Of a DNA stretch of 64,000 nt, positions 17,649 through 32,107 are shown piece by piece. The first letter of the stretch is position 1; every line of letters begins with the position of its first letter. The notes beneath the pieces were generated by a model. It was not told the DNA's origin. It did no database searches and saw only the letters and a list, made by a program, of their open reading frames with translations. Where the stretch lies: the NCBI GenBank assembly GCA_945271295.1, contig CALYPG010000002.1:167868-231867 (forward strand), written 5' to 3'. The stretch comes from an uncultured Gilliamella sp. GTDB taxonomy: Bacteria; Pseudomonadota; Gammaproteobacteria; Enterobacterales; Orbaceae. The position numbers were made by a program, and so were the translations under genes.

Positions 17649-19085
17649 ATGATAATTGATCCAGAATTATTACAAGCTTTGGAAATTTTCAAACATTTTT
17701 TTGATTTAATACATCAGCCAATGGCTATTATAGATAAAGAAGGTAAATATATTTATTACAATCAGGAAAGCGCAGATCTTGATGGTTTTCCTCAGGAACA
17801 AGCCATTGGAAAGCCAATGCTTAAAGTTTATCCTAATTTAAAAAAAGAAGATAGTACTATGTTGCAAGCTTTACAATACGGTAAAGAATATCAAAGTAAT
17901 TACCAGTCCTATTATAATCATGTTGGGAAAATTGTCGATTATTTGCACACCACCGTCCCCCTTTACAATAATAAAAATGAGATTATTGGTGCTGTAGAGA
18001 TTGGTAAAGACTTATCAACAGTTAGGCAACTTCAAGATCAGGTATTTAAGCTTAATAGCAAATTATATCAAAATAAAGAGCAACCCTTACCAGACATTGT
18101 TTTTGCATCTAAAAAAATGCAAGACGTTATTGATCAAACCAATATATTAGGCGCTAATGATGTACCCGTTTTAATCGTGGGTGAAACCGGAACGGGTAAA
18201 GAGCTCTTTGCTCGTTTAATCCATCAAACTAGCCAGCGGCGTGATAAAGCCTTTATTTCTCTAAATTGTGGAGCACTGCCAACAACACTGATTGAAAGTA
18301 CGTTGTTTGGCACTGTTAAAGGCGCTTTTACGGGTGCGGAAAATCGTCAAGGGTATCTAGCACTAGCCAATGGAGGAACATTGTTTTTGGATGAACTCAA
18401 TGCGATGCCTCTGGAAATGCAAAGTAAATTATTACGGTTTTTACAAGAAAAAACCTACTGGCAATTAGGTGGCAATAAAGAACAACATTCTGATGTGCGT
18501 ATTGTTGCGGCTATGAATCAGTCCCCTGCTGAACTTTTAAATAGTGGCAAAATGCGCAGCGATCTGTTTTATCGATTGAATGTTGGTTTAATCAAGCTAC
18601 CCGCATTACGAGAAAGGGCCGAAGATATTCCAGTATTGGCAAGGTATTTTATTGATAAACATAAAAATGATGTCAATGTCGTAATTAGTGGCATCAGCGA
18701 TCATGCACTACAACAATTAATGGCAACACCTTGGCCGGGTAATGTACGTATGTTAGAAAATGCAATAGTACGCAGTATGGTGTTACAAAGTGAACCGGGA
18801 GAATTACAACATATCACACTTGATGATGAGTTGTTTGATATCAATAGTCCTTATCCACAAAATGAAGTTAGTCATAAACCCGAAAAACCAGTAATCAATT
18901 ATTCTAACAATAGTGATAATTTAACCGAACAAGTTGAAAATTACGAACGACAACTTATCATTGATGCCCTAAATCAAGCTAATGGCAAAATTATTGCAGC
19001 AGCTAAATTATTAAATATTTCTCGTACAACTTTGCAATATAAAGTAAAAAAATACAATATTCAGTTAGGTGTACTTGGTAGTTAG
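17649..19085 (+). CDS. Sigma-54-dependent transcriptional activator with PAS sensor
   Basis: A 478-residue enhancer-binding protein. It has an N-terminal PAS-type sensor (about residues 15-125), a short helix, and a central AAA+ domain with Walker A GETGTGKE at 178-185, the sigma-54-contacting loop GAFTGA at 225-230 intact, Walker B (LFLDELNAM) and the FYRLNV sensor region. A C-terminal Fis-type helix-turn-helix (IIAAAKLLNISRTTLQYKVKK) ends it. There is no receiver domain, so it probably senses a ligand directly, as RocR-type activators do. It faces the dokD operon, whose promoter is sigma-54 type, making it the likely regulator of that operon. Confidence 0.92.
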   Translation: MIIDPELLQALEIFKHFFDLIHQPMAIIDKEGKYIYYNQESADLDGFPQEQAIGKPMLKVYPNLKKEDSTMLQALQYGKEYQSNYQSYYNHVGKIVDYLHTTVPLYNNKNEIIGAVEIGKDLSTVRQLQDQVFKLNSKLYQNKEQPLPDIVFASKKMQDVIDQTNILGANDVPVLIVGETGTGKELFARLIHQTSQRRDKAFISLNCGALPTTLIESTLFGTVKGAFTGAENRQGYLALANGGTLFLDELNAMPLEMQSKLLRFLQEKTYWQLGGNKEQHSDVRIVAAMNQSPAELLNSGKMRSDLFYRLNVGLIKLPALRERAEDIPVLARYFIDKHKNDVNVVISGISDHALQQLMATPWPGNVRMLENAIVRSMVLQSEPGELQHITLDDELFDINSPYPQNEVSHKPEKPVINYSNNSDNLTEQVENYERQLIIDALNQANGKIIAAAKLLNISRTTLQYKVKKYNIQLGVLGS

Positions 19086-19102
19086 TAAAATGACACCAAC
19101 AG

Positions 19103-20287
19103 TTATGCCGTAATCGCATCAGCACAAGCAAAAGCACTGCTCCAGGCCCATTGGAAATTGTAACCACCTAACCAACCTGACACATCTACAACCTCACCAA
19201 TAAAATAGAGGTTGGGTTGTGTTTTTGCTTGCATCGTTTTTGATGATAAGGCATCAGTACTCACGCCACCTAATGTCACTTCGGCAGTACGATACCCTTC
19301 AGTGCCATTAGGAGTAATACACCATTGAGATAAAGCCTGATAAAGTGCTTGTTGTTGCTTACTATTAAGTTGCTTTACAGGTAGATCAGGAATAATGTTA
19401 AGTTGAATTAACACATCAACAAGCCGTTTAGGTAAAATTTGTGCTAAACAATTTTTAAGCGTTTGATTTCGATTGTTTTCAAGTAATGGGTGAAATTGAG
19501 CTGCAAATGACCAATCCGGCAACAAATTAATGATAATTGATTCACCTGCTTGCCAGTAACTAGAAATTTGTAAAATTGCTGGCCCGGAAAGTCCTCGATG
19601 AGTAAACAGTAGATTTTCTTTAAAACTAATTTTTGTGTTAGATACTTCAACCGGGATCGCTATTCCAGATAAAGTAACTAAAACATCTAGTAAAGGTTTA
19701 TGTAAAGTAAACGGCACTAATCCAGCTCTAACTGGTACGACAGGTATAGCAAATTTTTCAGCTATTTTATAACCAATTGACGTCATGCCGAGTGCTGGCA
19801 TAGATAAACCACCCGTTGCCACTATAACCTTATCACTGTCAATAACGCCTTGTGAAGTATATAATTTGAATTGCTGATTATAGGACTCAATATTCTCAAC
19901 TTGAGTTTGCAATTTAAATTTAACTGTCCCTTTTTGGCACTCATTAACTAACATATCAACAATGTCTTGTGCTGAATTATCACAAAACAGCTGACCATGA
20001 TCTTTTTCGTGATAAGCAATATGATATTGATTAACTAATTGCATAAAATCCCATTGCGTAAAACGTTTTAAAGCAGATTTACAGAAATGTGGATTTTGAG
20101 ATAAATAATTGACGGCACTAATATCAAGATTAGTAAAATTACATTTACCACCACCTGACATTAAAATTTTACGTCCGACTTTTTTACCATTATCAACGAC
20201 CGTCACATCATAACCTTTCTGCCCTAGTAATCCAGCACAAAAAAGCCCTGCCGCACCGGCACCAATAATAGTGATTTTAGTTTGCAT
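19103..20287 (-). CDS. BaiN/HI0933-family FAD-dependent oxidoreductase (YhiN-like)
   Basis: A 394-residue flavoprotein of the HI0933/BaiN family. It opens with the dinucleotide-binding fingerprint ITIIGAGAAGLFCAGLLGQKG, has GRKILMSGGGKCNFTN near residue 40, the VIVATGGLSMPALGMTSIGYKIA segment, and ends with TLGGVSTDALSSKTMQ and YFIGEVVDVSGWLGGYNFQWAWSSA, the standard family C terminus. The cellular substrate of the proteobacterial members is not known, so no reaction is assigned. It ends 17 bp from the convergent activator gene. A 42-bp shared promoter-like motif lies 68 bp upstream of its start. Confidence 0.88.
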   Translation of the reverse strand: MQTKITIIGAGAAGLFCAGLLGQKGYDVTVVDNGKKVGRKILMSGGGKCNFTNLDISAVNYLSQNPHFCKSALKRFTQWDFMQLVNQYHIAYHEKDHGQLFCDNSAQDIVDMLVNECQKGTVKFKLQTQVENIESYNQQFKLYTSQGVIDSDKVIVATGGLSMPALGMTSIGYKIAEKFAIPVVPVRAGLVPFTLHKPLLDVLVTLSGIAIPVEVSNTKISFKENLLFTHRGLSGPAILQISSYWQAGESIIINLLPDWSFAAQFHPLLENNRNQTLKNCLAQILPKRLVDVLIQLNIIPDLPVKQLNSKQQQALYQALSQWCITPNGTEGYRTAEVTLGGVSTDALSSKTMQAKTQPNLYFIGEVVDVSGWLGGYNFQWAWSSAFACADAITA

Positions 20288-20650
20288 AATAAATATTTAA
20301 AAATAAAAGATGATAGATTATAACAGCATAAATTTGTGCATCCTAATTTGGTGTTTTATACTGAAACGCATACTTAACCTGAAACTTTTTTACAAAGATA
20401 AATAATAAATTGATACAAAATATATTTGGGTTATAACTATTATTAAGCTGCACAACATAACAGTAAACTGCATTAATAAGGTATTTACAATTATTAGCTT
20501 CATTAATAAGTATAATAGAAGTTATGAAAAGATTGACTTATAAGTAATATTTATTTGACCAAATAACTATTTTTCTTTAATTTCTCTGCCTATAAGGGAT
20601 AGAAACCAATCCCTACTCCAATAATAAAATTATAAATTAGAGGCAATGAT
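20288..20650. other. Divergent intergenic region between the BaiN-type gene and gltB
   Basis: 363 bp without genes. Besides the 42-bp motif (20355-20396), it holds a 10-bp direct repeat, CATTAATAAG, at 20471-20480 and 20501-20510, exactly 30 bp apart. The second copy is followed directly by TATAAT (20511-20516), but no -35 box at normal spacing is convincing. A small hairpin, AGGGAT/ATCCCT (20595-20614), lies in the probable gltB leader. Confidence 0.5.
20355..20396 (-). promoter_or_regulatory. 42-bp shared promoter-like motif, copy 2
   Basis: Read on the minus strand: TTTGTAAAAAAGTTTCAGG, ten variable bases, then GTTTCAGTATAAA. The first 19 bases are identical to the tcdA copy at 55016-55057, and the last 13 differ by one base. 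It points at the BaiN-type gene. If TATAAA is the -10 box, the leader would be about 60 bases. Confidence 0.55.
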
Positions 20651-26534
<5,884 letters not shown>

Positions 26535-26573
26535 TCTAAAATAACTTGTAAATAATTACTTTATTTCAATAAG

Positions 26574-26598
26574 TCAAGGAGGAATAGTTCCTCCTTGA
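26574..26598. terminator. gltBD terminator hairpin, possibly bidirectional
   Basis: TCAAGGAGGAA (26574-26584), a TAG loop and TTCCTCCTTGA (26588-26598): an 11-bp perfect stem between convergent gltD and the transferase gene. Only a short T-run follows on the plus strand. Confidence 0.75.
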
Positions 26599-26630
26599 TT
26601 AGAATTGGTTTATACAAATTTATAATTATA

Positions 26631-27323
26631 TCATCTGTGTAAACGATAAGGCTCATCCATAACCACAAAACATTGCTCTTTTAATGCTTCATTTATCCAA
26701 TCTTTAATCCCTTTTGTATGGCAAATTGTATCAATATAATCAGCTAAAATTGGGCTTGTTTTTATATGATAGTTTTTCAATCTTAGACATATAGGTGCAT
26801 AAAATCCATCAGCTATACTAAAGTCACCAAACAAATAACTTTGATTTGATGAGTTCGACATCAATAATGAGGATAACAGATCATCTAATAATGTGATTTC
26901 ATTTTTTACTTCAGAATGATCGCGTAATATTATTTGCCCTACTTCAGGAAACTCAGCTTCAATGTTCATTGGTAAATACTTTCGGATAGCGGGAAAACCT
27001 GAATGCATTTTAGCAACTAAACTTCGTGCCACAGCTCTATGTTTAATATCAGTAGGCCATAAAGCTAAATCAGGATGTTTTTCAGCTAAGTATTCGCAAA
27101 TAGCTAAAGAATCAGTGATCACAAAATCATCATCCATTAAAATCGGTACAGTTCCATACTTTGAAATTGAGGATATTGTTGTCTTAAACAAAGAATCTGC
27201 ACCAAAATCGTCAAATTTAATTAATTTTTCGTTAAAAGGAATACCGAAATACTTCATTACAACCCACGGTCGCATCGACCATGTGGAGTAATTTTTGTTA
27301 CCAATATAAAGTGTATAGCTCAT
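26631..27323 (-). CDS. Glutathione S-transferase family protein
   Basis: A 230-residue cytoplasmic protein with an N-terminal thioredoxin-fold domain (YTLYIGNKNYSTWSMRPWVV, then YGTVPILMDDDFVITDSLAICEYLAEKHP, including the glutathione-contacting VP and DSxAI motifs) and an all-helical C-terminal domain. I start it at 27323, six bases after AGGGGA; the open frame begins 24 bases earlier. The NYSxWSMRPW opening is found in a bacterial subgroup of GST-like proteins of unknown substrate. It is convergent with gltD and shares direction with the unknown gene and mazG upstream. Confidence 0.85.
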   Translation of the reverse strand: MSYTLYIGNKNYSTWSMRPWVVMKYFGIPFNEKLIKFDDFGADSLFKTTISSISKYGTVPILMDDDFVITDSLAICEYLAEKHPDLALWPTDIKHRAVARSLVAKMHSGFPAIRKYLPMNIEAEFPEVGQIILRDHSEVKNEITLLDDLLSSLLMSNSSNQSYLFGDFSIADGFYAPICLRLKNYHIKTSPILADYIDTICHTKGIKDWINEALKEQCFVVMDEPYRLHR

Positions 27324-27369
27324 ATTGGATCCCCTATTAATCAACATTTATAGCACTTTGGTTGTTTTA

Positions 27370-27810
27370 TTATAAATAAACCACATGTGTTCCTTTTTCT
27401 GGTTGAAAAGTTGCTTTGCCAAATTCATCTAAGAAATAAGCAATATGATCAGCTTTATCACCAACTAACCGCCCTTTTACTTTATTCCAAGTCATCAGTA
27501 CAATCATCGCATCTGGCTCACAACAAATCAGCATAGGCTGTTGAAATTCTTCATTCCAATAAAACTCACCACCATATATTTTATGTGCGGTAAGTAATAG
27601 ATAACAACCATACTCTTGAGCGATCATATTCAGCTGTTCTTCGGGAATACTAAAGTTTTTTTCTGCTAATTCACTCACAATCATTTCGACAACGGTAATA
27701 CTTTTTTCAGAATAATCGAGTTGATTAATACTCCATGTAGGGCTATGTAAAATTGCATTTTGAGCCCAGGCTTCAATTTCTTGATATAGTTCATTTTTCG
27801 GTTCAGTCAT
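27370..27810 (-). CDS. Hypothetical protein overlapping mazG
   Basis: I do not recognise this 146-residue soluble protein. It has no signal peptide or membrane segment. It is acidic in the N-terminal half and has an aromatic, Cys-containing centre (EYGCYLLLTAHKIYGGEFYWNEEF, then QPMLICCEPDAMIVLMTWNKVKGRLVGDKAD). Its start overlaps the last eight bases of mazG, so it is translationally coupled to that housecleaning pyrophosphohydrolase. Codon use resembles the neighbours. A role linked to nucleotide housekeeping is possible from position only; no function is assigned. Confidence 0.75.
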   Translation of the reverse strand: MTEPKNELYQEIEAWAQNAILHSPTWSINQLDYSEKSITVVEMIVSELAEKNFSIPEEQLNMIAQEYGCYLLLTAHKIYGGEFYWNEEFQQPMLICCEPDAMIVLMTWNKVKGRLVGDKADHIAYFLDEFGKATFQPEKGTHVVYL

Positions 27811-28606
27811 TTTTATTCACTTCGCTATTAGATTTAATCAGTTCTGTTTGTTTAACACTTTGCCATGCATCTTCCATTTCTTCAAGTGTTGCGTTTTTTA
27901 AAGAATAACCTTTTTCTTTTAATATAAATTCAACTTGCTTAAATCGACGGACAAATTTTTGGTTAGCTTGTTGTAAACAAAGTTCAGACTTAACTTTTAA
28001 GTGCCTTGCTAAATTAACTGTGGCAAAAAATAAATCACCTAATTCTTCTTCTATTTTAGATTGCTCTTGAACTGTCTGATTAAGTTCTTGTTCCACCTCA
28101 TTAAGTTCTTCTTTTACTTTATCTAAAACTGGTTTTAATTCCTGCCAATCAAAACCAACAGCAGCACAACGCTTCTGTATCTTTTCAGCTTTCATCAAAG
28201 CTGGAATAGCATTAGGTATATCATCTAATATAGAGAATTGCGCACGCTGATCTCTTTCTTTTTGTTTGAGCTGTTCCCAATTAGGTTTATTTGTTGTTTT
28301 ATCTGCAAAAACATGGGGATGGCGACTAACTAACTTATCCGCAACTGCTTGACATATATCGTCAAAATTAAATTGCCCTTGCTCATTGGCTAGATCAGCA
28401 TAAAAAATAATTTGAAACAACAAATCACCCAACTCTTTTTTAAGTTCGGGCATATCCTGTTTATCTATCGCATCTAGAACTTCGTATGTCTCTTCCAAAG
28501 TATAAGATTTCAGGGATGCAAAGGTTTGTACACGATCCCACTCACAGCCATTAATTGGATCACGAAGTTGTTTAACAATAGTTTGTAAGCGTAATAATTG
28601 GTTCAA
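27803..28606 (-). CDS. mazG: Nucleoside triphosphate pyrophosphohydrolase MazG
   Basis: MazG hydrolyses canonical and aberrant NTPs to NMP and pyrophosphate and influences ppGpp level in E. coli. The 267-residue protein has two MazG repeats. The first shows CEWDRVQTFASLKSYTLEETYEVLDAI and ELGDLLFQIIFYADLANE; the second shows KVKEELNEVEQEL and EELGDLFFATVNLARHL. These supply the EExxE...EELGD metal-binding sets. Length matches E. coli MazG (263). It is not next to relA or a MazEF toxin pair here; its partner is the unknown overlapping gene. Confidence 0.95.
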   Translation of the reverse strand: MNQLLRLQTIVKQLRDPINGCEWDRVQTFASLKSYTLEETYEVLDAIDKQDMPELKKELGDLLFQIIFYADLANEQGQFNFDDICQAVADKLVSRHPHVFADKTTNKPNWEQLKQKERDQRAQFSILDDIPNAIPALMKAEKIQKRCAAVGFDWQELKPVLDKVKEELNEVEQELNQTVQEQSKIEEELGDLFFATVNLARHLKVKSELCLQQANQKFVRRFKQVEFILKEKGYSLKNATLEEMEDAWQSVKQTELIKSNSEVNKND

Positions 28607-28825
28607 GGTATTTTCACAAAGTTTGATATTGAGTCATGCTATTGTAATTTTTTTATACTAAAACTGATATTGTTTTTTTAGGTTAATACTATGATTTGAT
28701 GAGCGTTTTTAAGTACGAATTACGCAAAAATACATTGAAAAACACGTTTTTACGCATAATTTCTCGCGAAACATGATTAATTAAGTATATAATACTTGCA
28801 ATCACATTAATTTAATTAAAAAAAC

Positions 28826-30838
28826 ATGAATAATTTACGTGAACTTACATTACGTGGCACAATACTCGGAGCTGTTATAACCATAATTTTTACAGCATCA
28901 AATGTTTATCTAGGTTTAAAAGTTGGATTAACTTTTTCATCAGCTATTCCAGCAGCTGTTATTTCAATGGCCATATTAAGATTGTTTTCGGGTGCCACAA
29001 TTTTAGAAAATAATATGGTACAAACTCAGGCTTCTGCTGCCGGTACTTTATCTTCTATCATTTTTGTTCTTCCTGGATTATTAATGATCGGTTATTGGCA
29101 AGGTTTCCCATTCTGGCTAACTTTTGCTGTATGTATGGCTGGTGGAATGCTTGGTGTTTTATTTTCAATTCCTTTGCGCCATGTAATGGTAGTAAAAAGT
29201 AATCTGCCTTATCCTGAAGGTGTCGCTGCTGCTGAAATTTTAAAAGCTGGTTCAAAAACAGATAATAACGACTCGAATGAAGGACTAAAAGACATTTTAT
29301 TTGGTGGTATTATTGCATCATTAGTCAGTCTTTTTACGAATGGTTTTCGTGTTTTATCTGATAGTACCGCCTATTGGTTTACTGGGGGAAAATCAATATT
29401 TCAATTACCTATGGGATTTTCATTAGCATTACTTAGTGCTGGTTATTTGATTGGCATTATCTCGGGGATAGCTGTATTAATTGGTACAGTTATTGCTTGG
29501 GGATTTGGTATCCCGATTTTAAGTGCGCTAAGAGATTATGATACTAGCTTACCGTTATCCAAAATTGCAATGGGCTTTTGGGATAAAGATATCCGTTTTA
29601 TCGGTGCTGGGACTATTGCTATTGCCGCTATTTGGACACTCATTACCCTAATTAAACCGATGATTGAAGGATTGAAAATTTCTTTTAAAACTTTACGTTC
29701 TGATGTATCAGTTAACGATATTGAGCGAACAGAACAAGATTTATCACCTAAAGCTATTTTCTTGATTATGGCTGGCATGCTAATTATTTTGTTAGCAACT
29801 TTTTATACCTTTATCTCTGATAGTGGTTTATCTGCTGGTGTTGCTTGGACGTTAGTTTTTTGTGCAGTGTTATTTGCTTTCATTATGGGCTTTTTAGTTG
29901 CAGCAGCTTGCGGTTACATGGCCGGATTAGTTGGTTCCTCTGCCAGTCCTATATCAGGTATTGCTATTGTTGCAGTTATAGTAATTTCATTGATTTTACT
30001 CGGATTAGGCGAAACAAATGGTATGTTATCTTCGGTTGAAGGTTCCAACTTTGCTACAGCTCTAGCATTATTCACTACCAGTGCAGTATTAGCGATTGCT
30101 TGTATTTCGAATGATAATTTACAAGACTTAAAAACTGGATACTTAGTACACGCCACACCTTGGAAACAACAGGTAGCACTATTAATTGGTTGTGTGATCG
30201 GTGCAATTGTTATTGCGCCTATTTTAGAAATTTTATATAACGCATATGGTTTTACTGGTGCCCTACCACGTCCTGATATGGATCAATCACAAGTATTAGC
30301 CGCACCTCAAGCAACATTAATGACAACTATTGTGAAAGGTATTTTTTCACATCAACTAGATTGGACCATGATTGTTATAGGGCTAGCTTTAGGTGCAGTG
30401 ATTATTATTATTGATTTATTGCTAGCTAGTAACCGAGCCAAATTCCGTTTACCGGCCTTAGCTGTTGGTTTAGGCATATATTTGCCACCTAGCATTACTA
30501 TGCCTATTTTCATAGGGTCGCTATTATCCTGGATCATCAAACATTATGCCTTTGTAAAAGCTAAAAAACAAAATCTAAATTCTCAAGTCGAATACAAAAA
30601 AGTGGATCGTAAAGCGGCTTTAATCGCATCAGGTTTAATTGTGGGTGAAAGCTTAGTTGGCGTTATTTTAGCTATTGTCATTGTTATTAGCATTACCAAT
30701 GGTGGTAGTGATGCCCCTCTTGCTATATCAGCTGATTTAGGCATGCTACCACAATATTTAGGTTTATTTGTTTTTATAATTATCTGTTTATTATTTATTC
30801 GCAGAGCTTTAACTGCAATAAAAAATAAAGTTAATTAA
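28826..30838 (+). CDS. OPT-family oligopeptide transporter
   Basis: A 670-residue inner-membrane transporter with around 16 hydrophobic helices. It opens with RELTLRGTILGAVITIIFTASNVYLGLKVGLTFSSAIPAAV, the typical OPT/YSL start, and contains NNMVQTQASAAGTLSSIIFVLPGLLM and NLPYPEGVAAAEIL. Bacterial members of this branch take up peptides or metal-chelating peptides by proton symport; the substrate here is not known. It is a single gene, divergent from mazG, with a weak ribosome site and a bidirectional terminator after it. Confidence 0.9.
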   Translation: MNNLRELTLRGTILGAVITIIFTASNVYLGLKVGLTFSSAIPAAVISMAILRLFSGATILENNMVQTQASAAGTLSSIIFVLPGLLMIGYWQGFPFWLTFAVCMAGGMLGVLFSIPLRHVMVVKSNLPYPEGVAAAEILKAGSKTDNNDSNEGLKDILFGGIIASLVSLFTNGFRVLSDSTAYWFTGGKSIFQLPMGFSLALLSAGYLIGIISGIAVLIGTVIAWGFGIPILSALRDYDTSLPLSKIAMGFWDKDIRFIGAGTIAIAAIWTLITLIKPMIEGLKISFKTLRSDVSVNDIERTEQDLSPKAIFLIMAGMLIILLATFYTFISDSGLSAGVAWTLVFCAVLFAFIMGFLVAAACGYMAGLVGSSASPISGIAIVAVIVISLILLGLGETNGMLSSVEGSNFATALALFTTSAVLAIACISNDNLQDLKTGYLVHATPWKQQVALLIGCVIGAIVIAPILEILYNAYGFTGALPRPDMDQSQVLAAPQATLMTTIVKGIFSHQLDWTMIVIGLALGAVIIIIDLLLASNRAKFRLPALAVGLGIYLPPSITMPIFIGSLLSWIIKHYAFVKAKKQNLNSQVEYKKVDRKAALIASGLIVGESLVGVILAIVIVISITNGGSDAPLAISADLGMLPQYLGLFVFIIICLLFIRRALTAIKNKVN

Positions 30839-30848
30839 TTATTAAGTT

Positions 30849-30884
30849 AAAGCTCTTTTTTCCTTTTAATAGATAAAGGGCTTT
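30849..30884. terminator. Bidirectional terminator between the OPT gene and garK
   Basis: AAAGCTCTTT (30849-30858) pairs with AAAGGGCTTT (30875-30884), with one G-T pair and T-runs next to both arms. It is located between two convergent genes. Confidence 0.7.
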
Positions 30885-30886
30885 TT

Positions 30887-32044
30887 CTAATTATCAACCT
30901 TTAAGCTATTGCCTAACTTTAATGCCAAAGCAATATTCATTGCTGAATTATAAAGATTATCTTTTGCTGTTTGTGGATCTAACGCTTCAGATAATGTCGA
31001 TATTTTAGATAAAATACTGAACATTGCGGTAATACCGTAAGGATAAACTATTTCAGCTTTATCGCCCAGGCTACCAACTATAGCTATGACTGGCTTATTA
31101 TATTTTTTAGCAATTTTTGCAACACCTATAGGTACTTTTCCACTAACACTTTGATAATCTAAACGCCCTTCACCAGTAATAACTAAATCAGCTTGTTTAA
31201 TTAAACTATCTAAATTTAGTAGGTTAGTAATAATTTCAATACCTGGCCGTAATTTAGCGTTTAAAAACGCTAATAGTGCCGCACCCATCCCACCTGCTGC
31301 TCCTGTTCCGGGTATCTGTTCAATATCTACACAAAGGTTTTGTTTGATTATGTCTGCAAAATGCTTCAAATTTGCATCAAGTAATTTGACATCTTCTGGA
31401 GATGCACCTTTTTGTGGTCCAAATATAGCTGAAGCTCCTGTTTCACCAGTTAATGGATTAGTCACATCACATGCTACTTCAAATTCACATAAACTTAAGC
31501 GATTATCCATTTGGCTTATATCGATTTTCTCAAGGGTACTTAAAGATTCTCCACCATAACCAATCTGGTTGCCAAATTTATCTAATAGTTTTACGCCTAA
31601 AGCCTGTAACATTCCTGCGCCACCATCATTTGTTGCACTTCCACCTATCCCAATGATAAATTTGTTACAACCTTGATCTAACGCATCTTTAATTAACTCA
31701 CCAGTACCATACGAAGTAGTAATTTTTGCGTTTCGTCGATTTAATGGTACTCGCTCTAATCCACTGGCAGCAGCCATTTCGATAATTGCTGTATTTCCGT
31801 CACCCGATATACCATAAAAAGCAGTACCTTTTTCGCCCAACGGGTCGGTAACTGATACGGTAACTTTATGTCCTTTTAATGCATCAACCATTGCATCAAC
31901 TGTCCCTTCCCCGCCATCAGCTACTGGTACTAATGTATATTTTGCATGAGCACAAACTTTCGAAAATCCAGACTTTATTATATTAGCAACTTCCATGGCA
32001 CTTAAGCTTTCCTTAAAAGAATCAGGGGCAATGACAATCTTCAT
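30887..32044 (-). CDS. garK: Glycerate 2-kinase
   Basis: GarK phosphorylates D-glycerate to 2-phosphoglycerate, the last step of glucarate and galactarate catabolism. The 385-residue protein starts at 32044 (KIVIAPDSFKESLSA), eight bases after AAGGA; the longer open frame adds 17 unrelated residues. Family motifs include VADGGEGTVDAMV, GIGGSATNDGGAGMLQALG, the GTGAAGGMGAALLAFL glycine-rich segment and VITGEGRLDYQS. It is the distal gene of a six-gene minus-strand operon from gudP, 63 bp beyond garR. Confidence 0.95.
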   Translation of the reverse strand: MKIVIAPDSFKESLSAMEVANIIKSGFSKVCAHAKYTLVPVADGGEGTVDAMVDALKGHKVTVSVTDPLGEKGTAFYGISGDGNTAIIEMAAASGLERVPLNRRNAKITTSYGTGELIKDALDQGCNKFIIGIGGSATNDGGAGMLQALGVKLLDKFGNQIGYGGESLSTLEKIDISQMDNRLSLCEFEVACDVTNPLTGETGASAIFGPQKGASPEDVKLLDANLKHFADIIKQNLCVDIEQIPGTGAAGGMGAALLAFLNAKLRPGIEIITNLLNLDSLIKQADLVITGEGRLDYQSVSGKVPIGVAKIAKKYNKPVIAIVGSLGDKAEIVYPYGITAMFSILSKISTLSEALDPQTAKDNLYNSAMNIALALKLGNSLKVDN

Positions 32045-32107
32045 ACATTTCCTTACAAAATCAGCTAATGTTATTGAGTATGTTTCCATACTCAATATAA
32101 TTAATTA

